From DASUPK01 sp963744105 (GTDB taxonomy: Bacteria; Actinomycetota; Thermoleophilia; Solirubrobacterales; 70-9), in the NCBI GenBank assembly GCA_963744105.1, contig CAVUSJ010000002.1:372001-436000 (forward strand): DNA of 64,000 bases, in the 5' to 3' direction. Positions 41,801 to 49,864 of the stretch are shown one piece after another. Every line of letters starts with the position of its first letter. Within the stretch, counting starts at the first letter, position 1. The notes below the pieces were generated by a model that made no database searches, was not told the origin of the DNA, and saw nothing but the letters and a program-made list of their open reading frames with translations. The translations under genes were made by a program, and so were the position numbers.

Positions 41801-42529
41801 TCAGTCGGCCGGCGCCTTGGCGGCGGCGGGGCGCCAGAGGCTGACCAGACCGGCGACGAGGGTGACGAGAAAGATCTGGCCGAGCAGCATCTCCAGGACC
41901 GCGACGGATTGACCGACAGTCCCAGCCGGGACGAGGTTGCCGTAGCCGGTCGTCGTCAGGGTCGTGTAGCTGAAGAAGAGGAAATCGCTGGCATGAGGGT
42001 GGGCCACGCCGGTGAAGAAATCGCTGTGGTTGAAGCGGCTGAAGGCGAAGTAGAAAAACGAGAACAAGAGACCCAGCAGGGCGAAGACGCTCACCGCCCC
42101 GAGGATCGTGCGGAAGTCGACCCGGATCGCGCCGATCACGCGTCGGAGGATCGTCACCGCCGCGATCGCCAACAGGATCGAGGCAACGCCGAACGCAACG
42201 CCGAGCATCAGATCCGAATCGATCGCCTTGGCGATCACTGCGACGATCACCGCGACCGCGGCAACCACGAGCGCCAGGCGCACCCGCGTCGGCCGCACGT
42301 CCGAGCTCGTGAAGGCGATGAGAGCGGTCGTGACCGCGACCGCGACCGCGGCCGTCCGACCGCCCCAGCCCTCGGGCGGGAGCGTCATCATCACCACAAA
42401 CGTGACCAGGATCAGGAAGAGGACGAGGCCGTAGGCGCCTGCAATGCGTTCAGCCAACTGGAGCGGTGTCTCCTCGCGCCGCCGGAGGCGACCAAAGCGA
42501 CCCGCAGGATTGGGGCGCTCATCGGGCAC
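41801..42529 (-). CDS. Two-pore-domain-type potassium channel family protein (ion channel)
   Basis: 242 aa with about five to six hydrophobic segments. The selectivity filter is in SYTTLTTTGYGNLVPAGTVG (TTGYGN), followed by the inner helix VAVLEMLLGQIFLVTLVAGL. No RCK/NAD-binding domain follows. It is likely a K+ channel without cytosolic gating ring, gated by unknown means. It belongs with the TMEM175 channel and CPA1 antiporter downstream. Confidence 0.88.
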   Translation of the reverse strand: MPDERPNPAGRFGRLRRREETPLQLAERIAGAYGLVLFLILVTFVVMMTLPPEGWGGRTAAVAVAVTTALIAFTSSDVRPTRVRLALVVAAVAVIVAVIAKAIDSDLMLGVAFGVASILLAIAAVTILRRVIGAIRVDFRTILGAVSVFALLGLLFSFFYFAFSRFNHSDFFTGVAHPHASDFLFFSYTTLTTTGYGNLVPAGTVGQSVAVLEMLLGQIFLVTLVAGLVSLWRPAAAKAPAD

Positions 42530-42635
42530 GCATCAGCATTCGGGCGACCAGCCCTCGCTCCTGCCCTTGCACACGACCCGCCAAATCCCGCTCCAGCAGT
42601 GGCCAGCTGCGTTAAGGCTGGAGTAGGTTGGGTGA

Positions 42636-43649
42636 ATGTCTCCTGCTGAAGCGCCTGTCGAGATGCCAACCGACGGCGACGAGCCGTCCGAATCGAAGGG
42701 ACGCATCAGGCGGGGACTGGCCGACGGGCGCCGGCTGGCACGAATCGCCTACCGGGATCCCGAACACGTCGCCGAGCGGCTGACGCTCTTTGGCTCGCAG
42801 CACCTCGGCGATCCGTCGCTGGAATGGGCGAATGAAGTCCGACGGGAGCGGCCGGACACTCCCCGTGGGGTGATCGCCGAAGAGGTCCGCACCCAGACCG
42901 CCGAGGTGGCGCGCATCGACGGTGCCGTCTCCGGCACGCCGTTCTTGATCGCGCTCGTCCCTGGCTACCTCGCCTACCTCTGGCAGGAGGGACGAATGGA
43001 GCGACGGATCGCGGCGCTCTACGGCCACGACCCGCGCGACCTTGAGACCGATGCTCGGGTTCTGGTGCTCCGCGGCGTCCACCCCACGGTCGAGGCCGCC
43101 CGCAAGGGCCTGCTGGCGGTTCAAGGCACCCCTCTGCCGGAGAAGCCGACCAAACGCCGGTCGCTGCGGGTCTGGGTGCAAAGTGTTCAAGCGCTCTTGG
43201 TCTTCGGGGGCTTCCTCTCCGGTGGATCCGGCGAGGAACGCGACAAGTACGCCCATTGGCGCCTGAAGGCAGCGCTCGGCTTCCTCGTCGGGGCTGCGAT
43301 CTGGATCACGACCTGGGTGCTGCCCGTCAGCTTCATGATCGCGATGGCCTGGGGCTGCGAGAGTCACGCCCGATCGCTCGGCCGGCGCACGATGAGCTTC
43401 TACGGCGGCGAGGCCGCGAGCGCCGAGGCCGCGGAGGCGGCGGCCGACGAGCATGAGGAGCGCGGGCACACCAGACGCGAGCTCCTGCGCGCGTTCTTCC
43501 TCGTGCTCTCGGTGGCGGTGCCGGTCGCCTTCATTGCCTACGCCGACCACGTCCGAAACACCACCGGCATCAACTGGCTCGGCGCTCTCGGCGCCCTGGT
43601 CGCGGTGGCGCTCGTGATCGCGACGACCGTCATCGCCAGTCGCCGTTAG
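42636..43649 (+). CDS. Membrane protein of unknown function
   Basis: 337 aa. A hydrophilic N-terminal region (about 1-105) leads to GTPFLIALVPGYLAYLWQEG and YGHDPRDLETDARVLVLRGV; then about three membrane segments (VGAAIWITTWVLPVSFMIAM; two near the C-terminus) separated by an acidic loop (EAAADEHEERGHTRREL). A weak overall likeness to EcsC-type proteins is possible, but I do not recognise a family. Sits divergent from the K+ channel and upstream of the TMEM175 gene. Confidence 0.65.
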   Translation: MSPAEAPVEMPTDGDEPSESKGRIRRGLADGRRLARIAYRDPEHVAERLTLFGSQHLGDPSLEWANEVRRERPDTPRGVIAEEVRTQTAEVARIDGAVSGTPFLIALVPGYLAYLWQEGRMERRIAALYGHDPRDLETDARVLVLRGVHPTVEAARKGLLAVQGTPLPEKPTKRRSLRVWVQSVQALLVFGGFLSGGSGEERDKYAHWRLKAALGFLVGAAIWITTWVLPVSFMIAMAWGCESHARSLGRRTMSFYGGEAASAEAAEAAADEHEERGHTRRELLRAFFLVLSVAVPVAFIAYADHVRNTTGINWLGALGALVAVALVIATTVIASRR

Positions 43650-43720
43650 CCAGGCTGACCAGCGCAAGCTTGATCGCGTGGCGCGGGAGGACGCCCGGGC
43701 CCAGTGCCGAAGTACATCGG

Positions 43721-44347
43721 ATGCGTAATCGCTGGGACACGGGTCGGGTCGAAGCCTTCAGCGACGGGGTCTTCGCGATCGCGATCACTCTGCTCATCCT
43801 CGAGATCAGCGTGCCGGAGAGCGGTTTCGAGCACCTCTGGAAGGGCATCGCGGACCAGTGGCCGTCCTACCTGGCCTACGCGACCAGCTTCCTCACGGTC
43901 GGCGGCCTGTGGCTCGCGCACCATCGGATCTTCCACCTCCTGGCGAGCGCGGATAGCGCCGTCATGCGCCTCAACATCCTCCTGCTGATGCTCGTCTCAT
44001 TCCTGCCCTTCCCGACCAAGCTGATCGCCGAGGCGATCCATACGACCACCGCCGAACGGGCGGCGGTGATCTTCTACGGACTCGTGCTGCTCTCGATCTC
44101 GGTCACAATCGGGATGCTCTGGCGCTACGTGGCCGCGCACCGCGACCTGCTCGAGCCCGACGTCACTGACGATGACGTGAAGGCCATGACCGCGCTGACG
44201 ACGCCCAACATGGGCTTCTACGTGATCGTCGTGCTGTTGGCGATCCTTGCCCCGGAAGTCGCCGCCTTCGGCTTCCTTCTGATTGCGCTGATCGTCGTCT
44301 TTCGCCAGCGCGGCGACAGGACGCCTTCATCCGCTCCTGCCCAATGA
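43721..44347 (+). CDS. TMEM175-family (DUF1211) potassium channel
   Basis: 208 aa from ATG 43721. The signature FSDGVFAIAITLLILEISVP in the first helix is diagnostic for TMEM175/DUF1211; LWLAHHRIFHLLASADSAVM and LLLMLVSFLPFPTKLIAE follow. Six membrane segments: one 6-TM unit that must tetramerise, as known for bacterial members. Conducts K+ (leak-type). Part of the 41.8-46.1 kb ion-transport block. The frame upstream to 43670 is open but has no better start. Confidence 0.9.
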   Translation: MRNRWDTGRVEAFSDGVFAIAITLLILEISVPESGFEHLWKGIADQWPSYLAYATSFLTVGGLWLAHHRIFHLLASADSAVMRLNILLLMLVSFLPFPTKLIAEAIHTTTAERAAVIFYGLVLLSISVTIGMLWRYVAAHRDLLEPDVTDDDVKAMTALTTPNMGFYVIVVLLAILAPEVAAFGFLLIALIVVFRQRGDRTPSSAPAQ

Positions 44348-44448
44348 CCCGCTGCCCCACCTGAGGCGAGCCGGCCAGCGGACTGCCCTCGGGTCGCCTA
44401 GTCTGAACACGGCGAATCCCTCGCCGTCGTTGAGGAGAAGGAGAGCAA

Positions 44449-44739
44449 GTGTCCGAGCAATCCAGCAGGACCGCTGGAGGCGTGCGTGGCGCAGCGATCG
44501 TGGCGGCGCTGGCGGTTGCGGCAATTGGTGCCGCGGGCTGCGGCAGCAGCAACAGCAGCAGCAACAGCGTCAGCAACGCTGTGAAGTCGGTGCAGCAGGG
44601 CGTCTCCACCGCGCAGGGCGCTATCTCGACCGCGCAGCAGCAGGTCCAGAGTGTTCAGAGCCAGGTACAGAGTGTCCAGACCCAGGCTCAGGGCGTCCAG
44701 ACCCAGATCCAGCAGAAGAAGAGCAGCGGCGGCTACTAG
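44449..44739 (+). CDS. Small coiled-coil lipoprotein
   Basis: 96 aa, GTG start behind GGAGAAGGAGAG. Hydrophobic leader and lipobox IGAAGC (Cys about 31), then Ser/Asn-rich linker and an almost pure Gln/Val/Ser/Thr heptad stretch (VQSVQSQVQSVQTQAQGVQT), ending KKSSGGY. Seven-residue periodicity indicates a coiled coil like that of murein-type lipoproteins, so a wall-spanning or oligomeric role is a reasonable guess. Same class as the lipoprotein at 41339. Confidence 0.75.
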   Translation: MSEQSSRTAGGVRGAAIVAALAVAAIGAAGCGSSNSSSNSVSNAVKSVQQGVSTAQGAISTAQQQVQSVQSQVQSVQTQAQGVQTQIQQKKSSGGY

Positions 44740-44776
44740 CGAGTTCCCAATCAAGCGGCTGATGCCGCCTGAATGA

Positions 44777-46054
44777 ATGGAATGGTCGCTGGCAATCGTT
44801 GCGCTCGCAGTTCTGGCGGTGGCGTCGGTCTCGGGACGGATCGCCGGCACACCCCTGACGCCGGCGATCCTCTTCGTAGCCATCGGCGTCCTGGTCGGAC
44901 CAAGGGTGCTCAGCGAGGTCGACCTCTCGAGTTCAAGCGGAACGGTTCGAACGCTGGCCGAGGCGACCCTTGCCTTGGTGCTCTTCTCCGATGCCTCACG
45001 GATCAACCGCAGAGAGCTGCGGCGCGATGCCAACGTGCCGGTGCGGTTGCTCGGCATCGGGCTGCCATTGACGATCGTGCTTGGTGCTGTTGCTGCAGCG
45101 TTGATATTCGGGCGGATCAGCATCGAGGAGGCGGTGATCGTCGGGGTCGTCCTGGCGCCGACAGATGCCGCCCTCGGCCAAGCAGTCGTAACCAACAAGC
45201 AGGTGCCGGCCCGGATCCGCCAGGGGCTGAATGTCGAAAGTGGCCTTAACGATGGGATCTGCGTCCCGCTGCTCTTCATCGCAGTGGCGGCGGCGGACGT
45301 TCACTCCGAGCTGACAGGCGGCCGAAGCCCGGCGACGCTCGTGTTCGAAGAGATCGGCTACGGGGTGGCCGCCGGGTTCGCTGCTGGGTTGCTGATCGCG
45401 GCGATCATCCGCTACGCGGGCCCGCGAAAGCTGATCGCCGGGGCATGGCTGCAGGTGATCCCCGCCGCGGGAGCCGCGCTGGCCTACGGGATCGCATCGG
45501 GCCTGGGAGGGTCAGGGTTCATTGCGGCCTTCCTCGCCGGAGGAGTCTTCGGCAGGATGCTCGGCCGAGATCCCGCCGACGTGAATCGCCTCGTTGACGA
45601 GCTGGGAGGACTGCTCAACGGGGTCACCTTTCTGCTCTTCGGGGCCATTCTGCTCGGGCCGGCACTCGGACAGGTGAGCTGGGATCTTGCCCTCTACGCG
45701 GTCCTCAGCCTCACCATAGTGCGGATGCTTCCAGTGGCGATCGCGATGCTCGGCACCCGAGCGCGCCCGGCGACCCTTGCCTTCATGGGCTGGTTTGGAC
45801 CTCGCGGCCTCGCCTCGATCGTCTTCGCCGTGATCGTGGTCGAGGAGTCGCAGCTCCCACACCAGCAGACGATCCTCCTGGCGATCTACCTGACCGTCGG
45901 CCTCTCGATTCTCCTGCACGGGATCACCGCAGCGCCCCTGGCGGATCGCTACGGCCGCTGGTACGAGGCACGCCCTCGCGGGACGCAGCCCTCAATGGAG
46001 AGCACTCCCGCGACAGTGACCCGGCCGCGCCGAGACAACGGTTCACCTTTGTGA
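44777..46054 (+). CDS. Cation:proton antiporter (CPA1/NhaP-like)
   Basis: 425 aa, about 12 hydrophobic segments. ALVLFSDASRINRRELRRDA and the ion-site region VVLAPTDAALGQAVVTNKQV followed by NVESGLNDGICVPL (the conserved ND pair) identify a CPA1 Na+(K+)/H+ exchanger. No large cytosolic C-terminal domain. A second CPA1 member with a helical tail lies at 60116. Probably works with the neighbouring K+ channels in pH and cation balance. Confidence 0.9.
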   Translation: MEWSLAIVALAVLAVASVSGRIAGTPLTPAILFVAIGVLVGPRVLSEVDLSSSSGTVRTLAEATLALVLFSDASRINRRELRRDANVPVRLLGIGLPLTIVLGAVAAALIFGRISIEEAVIVGVVLAPTDAALGQAVVTNKQVPARIRQGLNVESGLNDGICVPLLFIAVAAADVHSELTGGRSPATLVFEEIGYGVAAGFAAGLLIAAIIRYAGPRKLIAGAWLQVIPAAGAALAYGIASGLGGSGFIAAFLAGGVFGRMLGRDPADVNRLVDELGGLLNGVTFLLFGAILLGPALGQVSWDLALYAVLSLTIVRMLPVAIAMLGTRARPATLAFMGWFGPRGLASIVFAVIVVEESQLPHQQTILLAIYLTVGLSILLHGITAAPLADRYGRWYEARPRGTQPSMESTPATVTRPRRDNGSPL

Positions 46055-46079
46055 ACGTCTCGGCATGGTCGACGGTCCC

Positions 46080-46106
46080 ACTACTGCCTTCCATCCAAGC
46101 AGTAGT
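46080..46106. terminator. Bidirectional hairpin between antiporter and Cas1-like genes
   Basis: Perfect 8-bp inverted repeat ACTACTGC / GCAGTAGT with an 11-base loop, in the 56-bp gap between two convergent genes. Confidence 0.6.
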
Positions 46107-46110
46107 CCGC

Positions 46111-46710
46111 TCACCGACTCGCAGCACGACTTCGGCGGTGACGGCGTCGGGTCAGCGGCGTCGGATGCTCCGTGTCGTTCAGCAACTGGCGGGCCAGCCA
46201 TTCGGCATGCGGCGCGACGGCTAAACGCATCGCGTGAGCCGCGGGGCCAAGCTCCCGGGCGAAATGCGGCCCGAGGCGACAGGTTCCCTCCCGAGTCTCA
46301 ACCACATCACCCCGGCGCAGCTCGCGACTCTCCAACAGCTCGATCGCGAACCGATCGGCAGCCGACCTCGCGGGCTCCATCAAATCCGAGGCCAGCGAGG
46401 GCCGGTAGCGCTTGTCCGCGTGCATGAGACCGAGTGAAGGATCGAACCCCATCCGGTAGGCGGCGATCGTCGCCTCGCACTCGAGGATTGCGTACAGGTA
46501 GTTGAGAATCGCGTGCGCGGGACTCATCGCCCGCTTCGCCCGCTTTCGGTCGATCGGAGAGGTCCGCGGCCCCGCCGTATGCCAGTGCTCCGGAACGGAC
46601 CTCCGCCAAGACGAGTCGAAGCTGATCGGCAGGTGGGCGGCGAAGCGATCGACTTGGGTCTCCACCTGCTCCCAGCTCACGGCCCGGATTGCCTCGCGCC
46701 CATCCGGCAT
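46111..46710 (-). CDS. cas1: Cas1-family endonuclease, N-terminally truncated, no CRISPR array nearby
   Basis: 199 aa covering only the C-terminal catalytic lobe of Cas1. Motifs: NYLYAILECEA (Glu79), GFDPSLGLMHAD (His97), RPSLASDLMEP (Asp109), the three metal ligands of Cas1 integrases, followed by GDVVETREGTCRLGPHF and a PLTRRR tail. The N-terminal beta-domain needed for dimerisation (about 100-150 residues) is missing, and only 59 bp separate the start from the upstream gene. No cas2, effector or repeats are visible. It resembles stand-alone Cas1 proteins of actinobacteria; whether it is active is doubtful. Confidence 0.75.
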   Translation of the reverse strand: MPDGREAIRAVSWEQVETQVDRFAAHLPISFDSSWRRSVPEHWHTAGPRTSPIDRKRAKRAMSPAHAILNYLYAILECEATIAAYRMGFDPSLGLMHADKRYRPSLASDLMEPARSAADRFAIELLESRELRRGDVVETREGTCRLGPHFARELGPAAHAMRLAVAPHAEWLARQLLNDTEHPTPLTRRRHRRSRAASR

Positions 46711-46727
46711 CTCCGCGGCGCCACCTC

Positions 46728-46752
46728 CCTATACCCCCCCAACATGGTGGGG
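46728..46752 (+). repeat. C-run/G-run palindromic element, copy 2
   Basis: CCCTATACCCCCCC followed by AACATGGT and GGGG: it shares the 18-mer CCCCCCAACATGGTGGGG with 40096, while its TATA-flanked extension is on the left instead of the right, so the two copies are inverted partial palindromes of one full site. It lies between the exporter permease stop and the Cas1-like start. Half-site TATACCCCCC is reminiscent of CsoR-family metal-sensor operators, but no such regulator is in the window. Confidence 0.6.
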
Positions 46753-46769
46753 CGTTGCAACCGCAGTTC

Positions 46770-47552
46770 CTACGGCTTCAACTTCCGCCCACTCGTAAAC
46801 AACCACTGACTCCACGCCAGCAGCGCCAGGCACATGCCGGCGACAACCGCAAAGGCGATCCACGGGCTCACGTCGGAGACGCCCAGGAAGCCGTAGCGGA
46901 TCGTCTCCACGACGTAGAAGAGCGGGTTCACGTGGGAGAGCTGCTCCCATGGTGAGCCGAGGCGGCTGACCGAGTAGAAGACGCCGCCCAGGAAGGTGAG
47001 GGGGAGGATGACGATGTTGTTGATGAAGCTCGTGTGGTCGAAGGTCTCGGCGTAGATGCCGACGATCGTGCCGAGGGCTCCAAAGCCGACGACCAGCAGG
47101 AGGACGGCGACCGCGAGCAGGGCGGGGTGGATGACGGGCGCGCCGGTGATCGGGATTGCGCAGGCGGCGAGGCCGGCGCCGATGATCAGGGCGCGGAAGG
47201 CGCCGCCGGTCAGGTAGCCGAGGTTGACCTGCCAGTTGTGCATCGGGGCGGCGAGGACGTCGTCGATGTAGCGGTCGCTCCGCCCCTGGAAGATCGTCGA
47301 CGCGTTGTTGGAGTAGGCGGCCTGGGCCATCGCCATCGCGATCAGGCCGGGGACGATGAACTGGTCGTAGTCGAAGCCGTCGACCTGCTTGATCCGGCCG
47401 CCGAGGCTGAGCCCGAAGACGACGATGAAGAGCAGGGAGGAGACGACCGGCGCGAGCGTCGTCTGGGTCCAGAGGCGCAGGACGCGGTGGCACTCGCGGC
47501 GCGAGAGCCAGAGGAAGCCCTGCCAGGGGCGTGCAACCGCGTCCTCGTTCAT
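46770..47552 (-). CDS. ABC-2 type multidrug exporter permease
   Basis: 260 aa from ATG 47552. MNEDAVARPWQGFLWLSRRE then six membrane segments, with the family signature FIVPGLIAMAMAQAAYSNNA and FLGGVFYSVSRLGSPWEQLS. Matches DrrB-like exporter permeases. Its natural partner ATPase lies on the same strand 2.3 kb away (49865), with three plus-strand genes between. A frame running up to 47777 is open but is antisense to the next gene and was excluded. Confidence 0.88.
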   Translation of the reverse strand: MNEDAVARPWQGFLWLSRRECHRVLRLWTQTTLAPVVSSLLFIVVFGLSLGGRIKQVDGFDYDQFIVPGLIAMAMAQAAYSNNASTIFQGRSDRYIDDVLAAPMHNWQVNLGYLTGGAFRALIIGAGLAACAIPITGAPVIHPALLAVAVLLLVVGFGALGTIVGIYAETFDHTSFINNIVILPLTFLGGVFYSVSRLGSPWEQLSHVNPLFYVVETIRYGFLGVSDVSPWIAFAVVAGMCLALLAWSQWLFTSGRKLKP

Positions 47553-47625
47553 CCCGGACACGTTAGCCAGGGGTTGAGTTCGCACCGGTCGGCGTAGTAG
47601 GTTGACGCTCGTGGAGGCGAGGCAG

Positions 47626-48615
47626 GTGACTCGATCTCGGGTCCGATCCGTGATCTCGATGCTGGTGGTCGCAGCGGGGCTGCTCGCTGTCTTCGCGCAG
47701 CCGGCCGCCGCCAGCCCGGGCGCCTTCAAGGTGCTGTTCGCAAAGGCGGAGAACGGCGGTTGCGAGGGCGACACCACCCTGCAGACGCAGATGGCCGCCC
47801 AGCCGGGCGTGACGAAGGTCGACGTGTTCGATGCGAGCGCGGGGACGCCGACCGTCGGACAGATGGACCCCTACGACATGGTGGTCACGATGGACGACTG
47901 CGATGCATACCTCGACCCGGTGGCGATTGGAAACAACCTCGCCGACTACGCCGACCATGGCGGCGTGGTCGTCCAGTACGCGTACAGCATGCACAGCGAC
48001 TCCCACTACCACCTCGCCGGCCGCTGGCAGAGCGGCGGCTACAGCCCGTATCTCGGCGGTCCGGCCGACAACAACACCGTGACGCTCGGAACGTTCGACG
48101 CAAGCAGTCCGCTGATGGCCGGAGTGAACAGCCTCACCTCCGCCTGCAATACAGGCGCGACCCTTGCGCCGGGAGCGACTCGCGTCGCTCAGTGGAGCAA
48201 CGCCCAGGAAGCCATCGCGCTCAAGGGACAGGTCGTGGCCGTCAACACCGCGATGGATGACGGCAGCTGCACAACGCCGCCGGCGACAGGGGACTACGCC
48301 CAGCTCACCTTGAACGCGGTCAAGCTGCTCGACAAGCACGTGCCGAGCGGCACGGCGATCTCCGGCGCCAAGATCAACCGGAAGAAGCGCACCGCGAAGT
48401 TCCAGTTCAGCGCCCCCGGCACTCTCACCGGATTCGAATGCGCGCTGACCCGCCCGAAGAAGAAGAAGGGCAAGAAGTCGGCGGCGTCATTCGCCACCTG
48501 CGGCTCACCGAAGCTCTACAAGCACCTGAGGAAGGGCAAGTACACCTTCCAGGTCCGCGCGCTCAACTCGAACGGGCCCGATTCGGCCCCGGCGACGCGC
48601 AAGTTCAAGATCTGA
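47626..48615 (+). CDS. Secreted protein of unknown function with C-terminal Ig-like domain
   Basis: 329 aa from GTG 47626, which has GGAGG nine bases upstream. Signal peptide (about 1-29, ending QPAAA). The middle (about 35-240) resembles a ThuA/glutamine-amidotransferase-like Rossmann domain: VLFAKAENGGCEGD, DPYDMVVTMDDCDAYLDPVA, YADHGGVVVQYAYSMHSDSH; no catalytic dyad can be assigned. The C-terminus is a Lys-rich FN3/Ig-like domain (FQVRALNSNGPDSAPATRKF) frequent in secreted proteins of this lineage. Confidence 0.7.
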   Translation: MTRSRVRSVISMLVVAAGLLAVFAQPAAASPGAFKVLFAKAENGGCEGDTTLQTQMAAQPGVTKVDVFDASAGTPTVGQMDPYDMVVTMDDCDAYLDPVAIGNNLADYADHGGVVVQYAYSMHSDSHYHLAGRWQSGGYSPYLGGPADNNTVTLGTFDASSPLMAGVNSLTSACNTGATLAPGATRVAQWSNAQEAIALKGQVVAVNTAMDDGSCTTPPATGDYAQLTLNAVKLLDKHVPSGTAISGAKINRKKRTAKFQFSAPGTLTGFECALTRPKKKKGKKSAASFATCGSPKLYKHLRKGKYTFQVRALNSNGPDSAPATRKFKI

Positions 48616-48786
48616 TCCCGAGGGCCTCGCGGGTGTCCTCGACGGTGTCGTACTGGACTTTGAGTGGACGGGGCGGATCGCCGATCCCCGCGTTCCCCAC
48701 GGATGCCGGCCCTGGGCGCGAGCGCGATGATCGGTGGTGCAATTAGAGACACGGAGTGCCCCACGTATCGGAAAGAGGTGGTGCAG

Positions 48787-49059
48787 ATGGCCGTCAGAGA
48801 GAGATCAGTGGAGCTGTCAGACCAGGTCCTCGAGGAGATCAAGGAAGGTCAGGAGGCCGCGATCGCGGCGGTTCGGAACTTCACCGAGACCGTCGACAAG
48901 ACGCTCGCCAAGGAGAGCCCGTCCCAGGCCGAGCAGATCGTCGACTCCGCGCTGAAGATGGCGGACCAGCTCGTCGAGACCCAGTACACATTCCTGAAGA
49001 AGGTCGTGCGCAGCGCCGGCGATTCACTGGGCGTCGAGGAGTCCAGCGAGAAGAAGTAG
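48787..49059 (+). CDS. Phasin-like helical protein
   Basis: 90 aa from ATG 48787 (AAAGAGG upstream). Almost entirely amphipathic helix: VLEEIKEGQEAAIAAVRNFT, then SQAEQIVDSALKMADQLVET and QYTFLKKVVRSAGDSL. The pattern matches small phasin-like proteins that coat storage granules or membranes. No polyhydroxyalkanoate gene is nearby, so the role is open. Confidence 0.65.
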   Translation: MAVRERSVELSDQVLEEIKEGQEAAIAAVRNFTETVDKTLAKESPSQAEQIVDSALKMADQLVETQYTFLKKVVRSAGDSLGVEESSEKK

Positions 49060-49125
49060 AAGTACCGATTAGTCTCGCCTCGACTCGCGGTCTCAACGGT
49101 GTCAGCCGATCAAGGAGGAGCCGCG

Positions 49126-49863
49126 ATGCCTGAGCACAAGACGGGAACGCGAGAGGAATGGGACGCCGCGCGGGCCGAGCTCGCGAAGCTCGAGGCCGAG
49201 CAGGCCGAGCGCGGCAACGAGATCAAGGAGAAGCGCCGCGAGCTGCCCTGGGTCCCGGTCGAGAAGGAGTACGAGTTCGACACCGAGGAGGGGAAGAAGA
49301 GCTTCTCCGAGCTCTTCGACGGCCGCTCGCAGCTGCTCGCCTACAACATCATGTACGGGCCGGACTACACGAAGGGCGCCTGCCCCGGCTGCACGATGCT
49401 CGGCGACGAGTTCGACGGCACCCTGATCCACCTGAACAAACGCGACGTGACGATGATGTGTTTCTCGCGCGCGCCGATCGACGACCTGCTCGCCTACAAG
49501 GAGCGGATGGGCTGGCAGTTCCCGTGGGCCTCGACCTACGAGAGCGACTTCCCCTTTGACTTCGGCCTGGCGATGACTCCCGAGCAGGCGGGGAAGGTCG
49601 CGCAGATCCAGGAGATGATCGACGACCCGCCGGAGTGGCTCGAGGAGTGGTCGGGGCAGGTCGGCGCGGAGCTCAAGGACGGCCTGCGCGAGGGCCCGGG
49701 CTTCATCGCCTTCGCGAAGGACAACGGGACCGTCTACCTCACCTACCAGGTGATGGCGCCGGACCCGTTCGTGGCGCCGTACCACTCGTTCCTGCTTGAT
49801 CGCACTCCGAAGGAGCAGCCCGAGGAGCCGCGGGCCTGGCGCAAGGACGAGTACCCGGACTGA
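49126..49863 (+). CDS. DUF899 family thioredoxin-like protein
   Basis: 245 aa from ATG 49126 behind AAGGAGGAG. The thioredoxin-like core has FDGRSQLLAYNIMYGPDYTK followed by GACPGCTMLGDEFDG, a CxxC redox site, and INLNKRDVTMMCFSRAPIDD-type sequence (here HLNKRDVTMMCFSRAP). C-terminal DPFVAPYHSFLLDRTPKEQP is a DUF899 mark. Likely a cytoplasmic disulphide reductase of unknown target. Confidence 0.85.
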   Translation: MPEHKTGTREEWDAARAELAKLEAEQAERGNEIKEKRRELPWVPVEKEYEFDTEEGKKSFSELFDGRSQLLAYNIMYGPDYTKGACPGCTMLGDEFDGTLIHLNKRDVTMMCFSRAPIDDLLAYKERMGWQFPWASTYESDFPFDFGLAMTPEQAGKVAQIQEMIDDPPEWLEEWSGQVGAELKDGLREGPGFIAFAKDNGTVYLTYQVMAPDPFVAPYHSFLLDRTPKEQPEEPRAWRKDEYPD

Positions 49864-49864
49864 C

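Noticed and set aside
46055..46770. CRISPR array near the Cas1-like gene
   Set aside because: I looked for regularly spaced 23-40-bp repeats around the gene and saw none; only one hairpin and one palindrome copy.
48605..48700. Minus-strand short frame ending ...LKVQYDTVEDTREALGIRS
   Set aside because: It reads like the tail of a protein, but is only ~31 codons long, overlaps the end of the plus-strand gene and matches no family I know.
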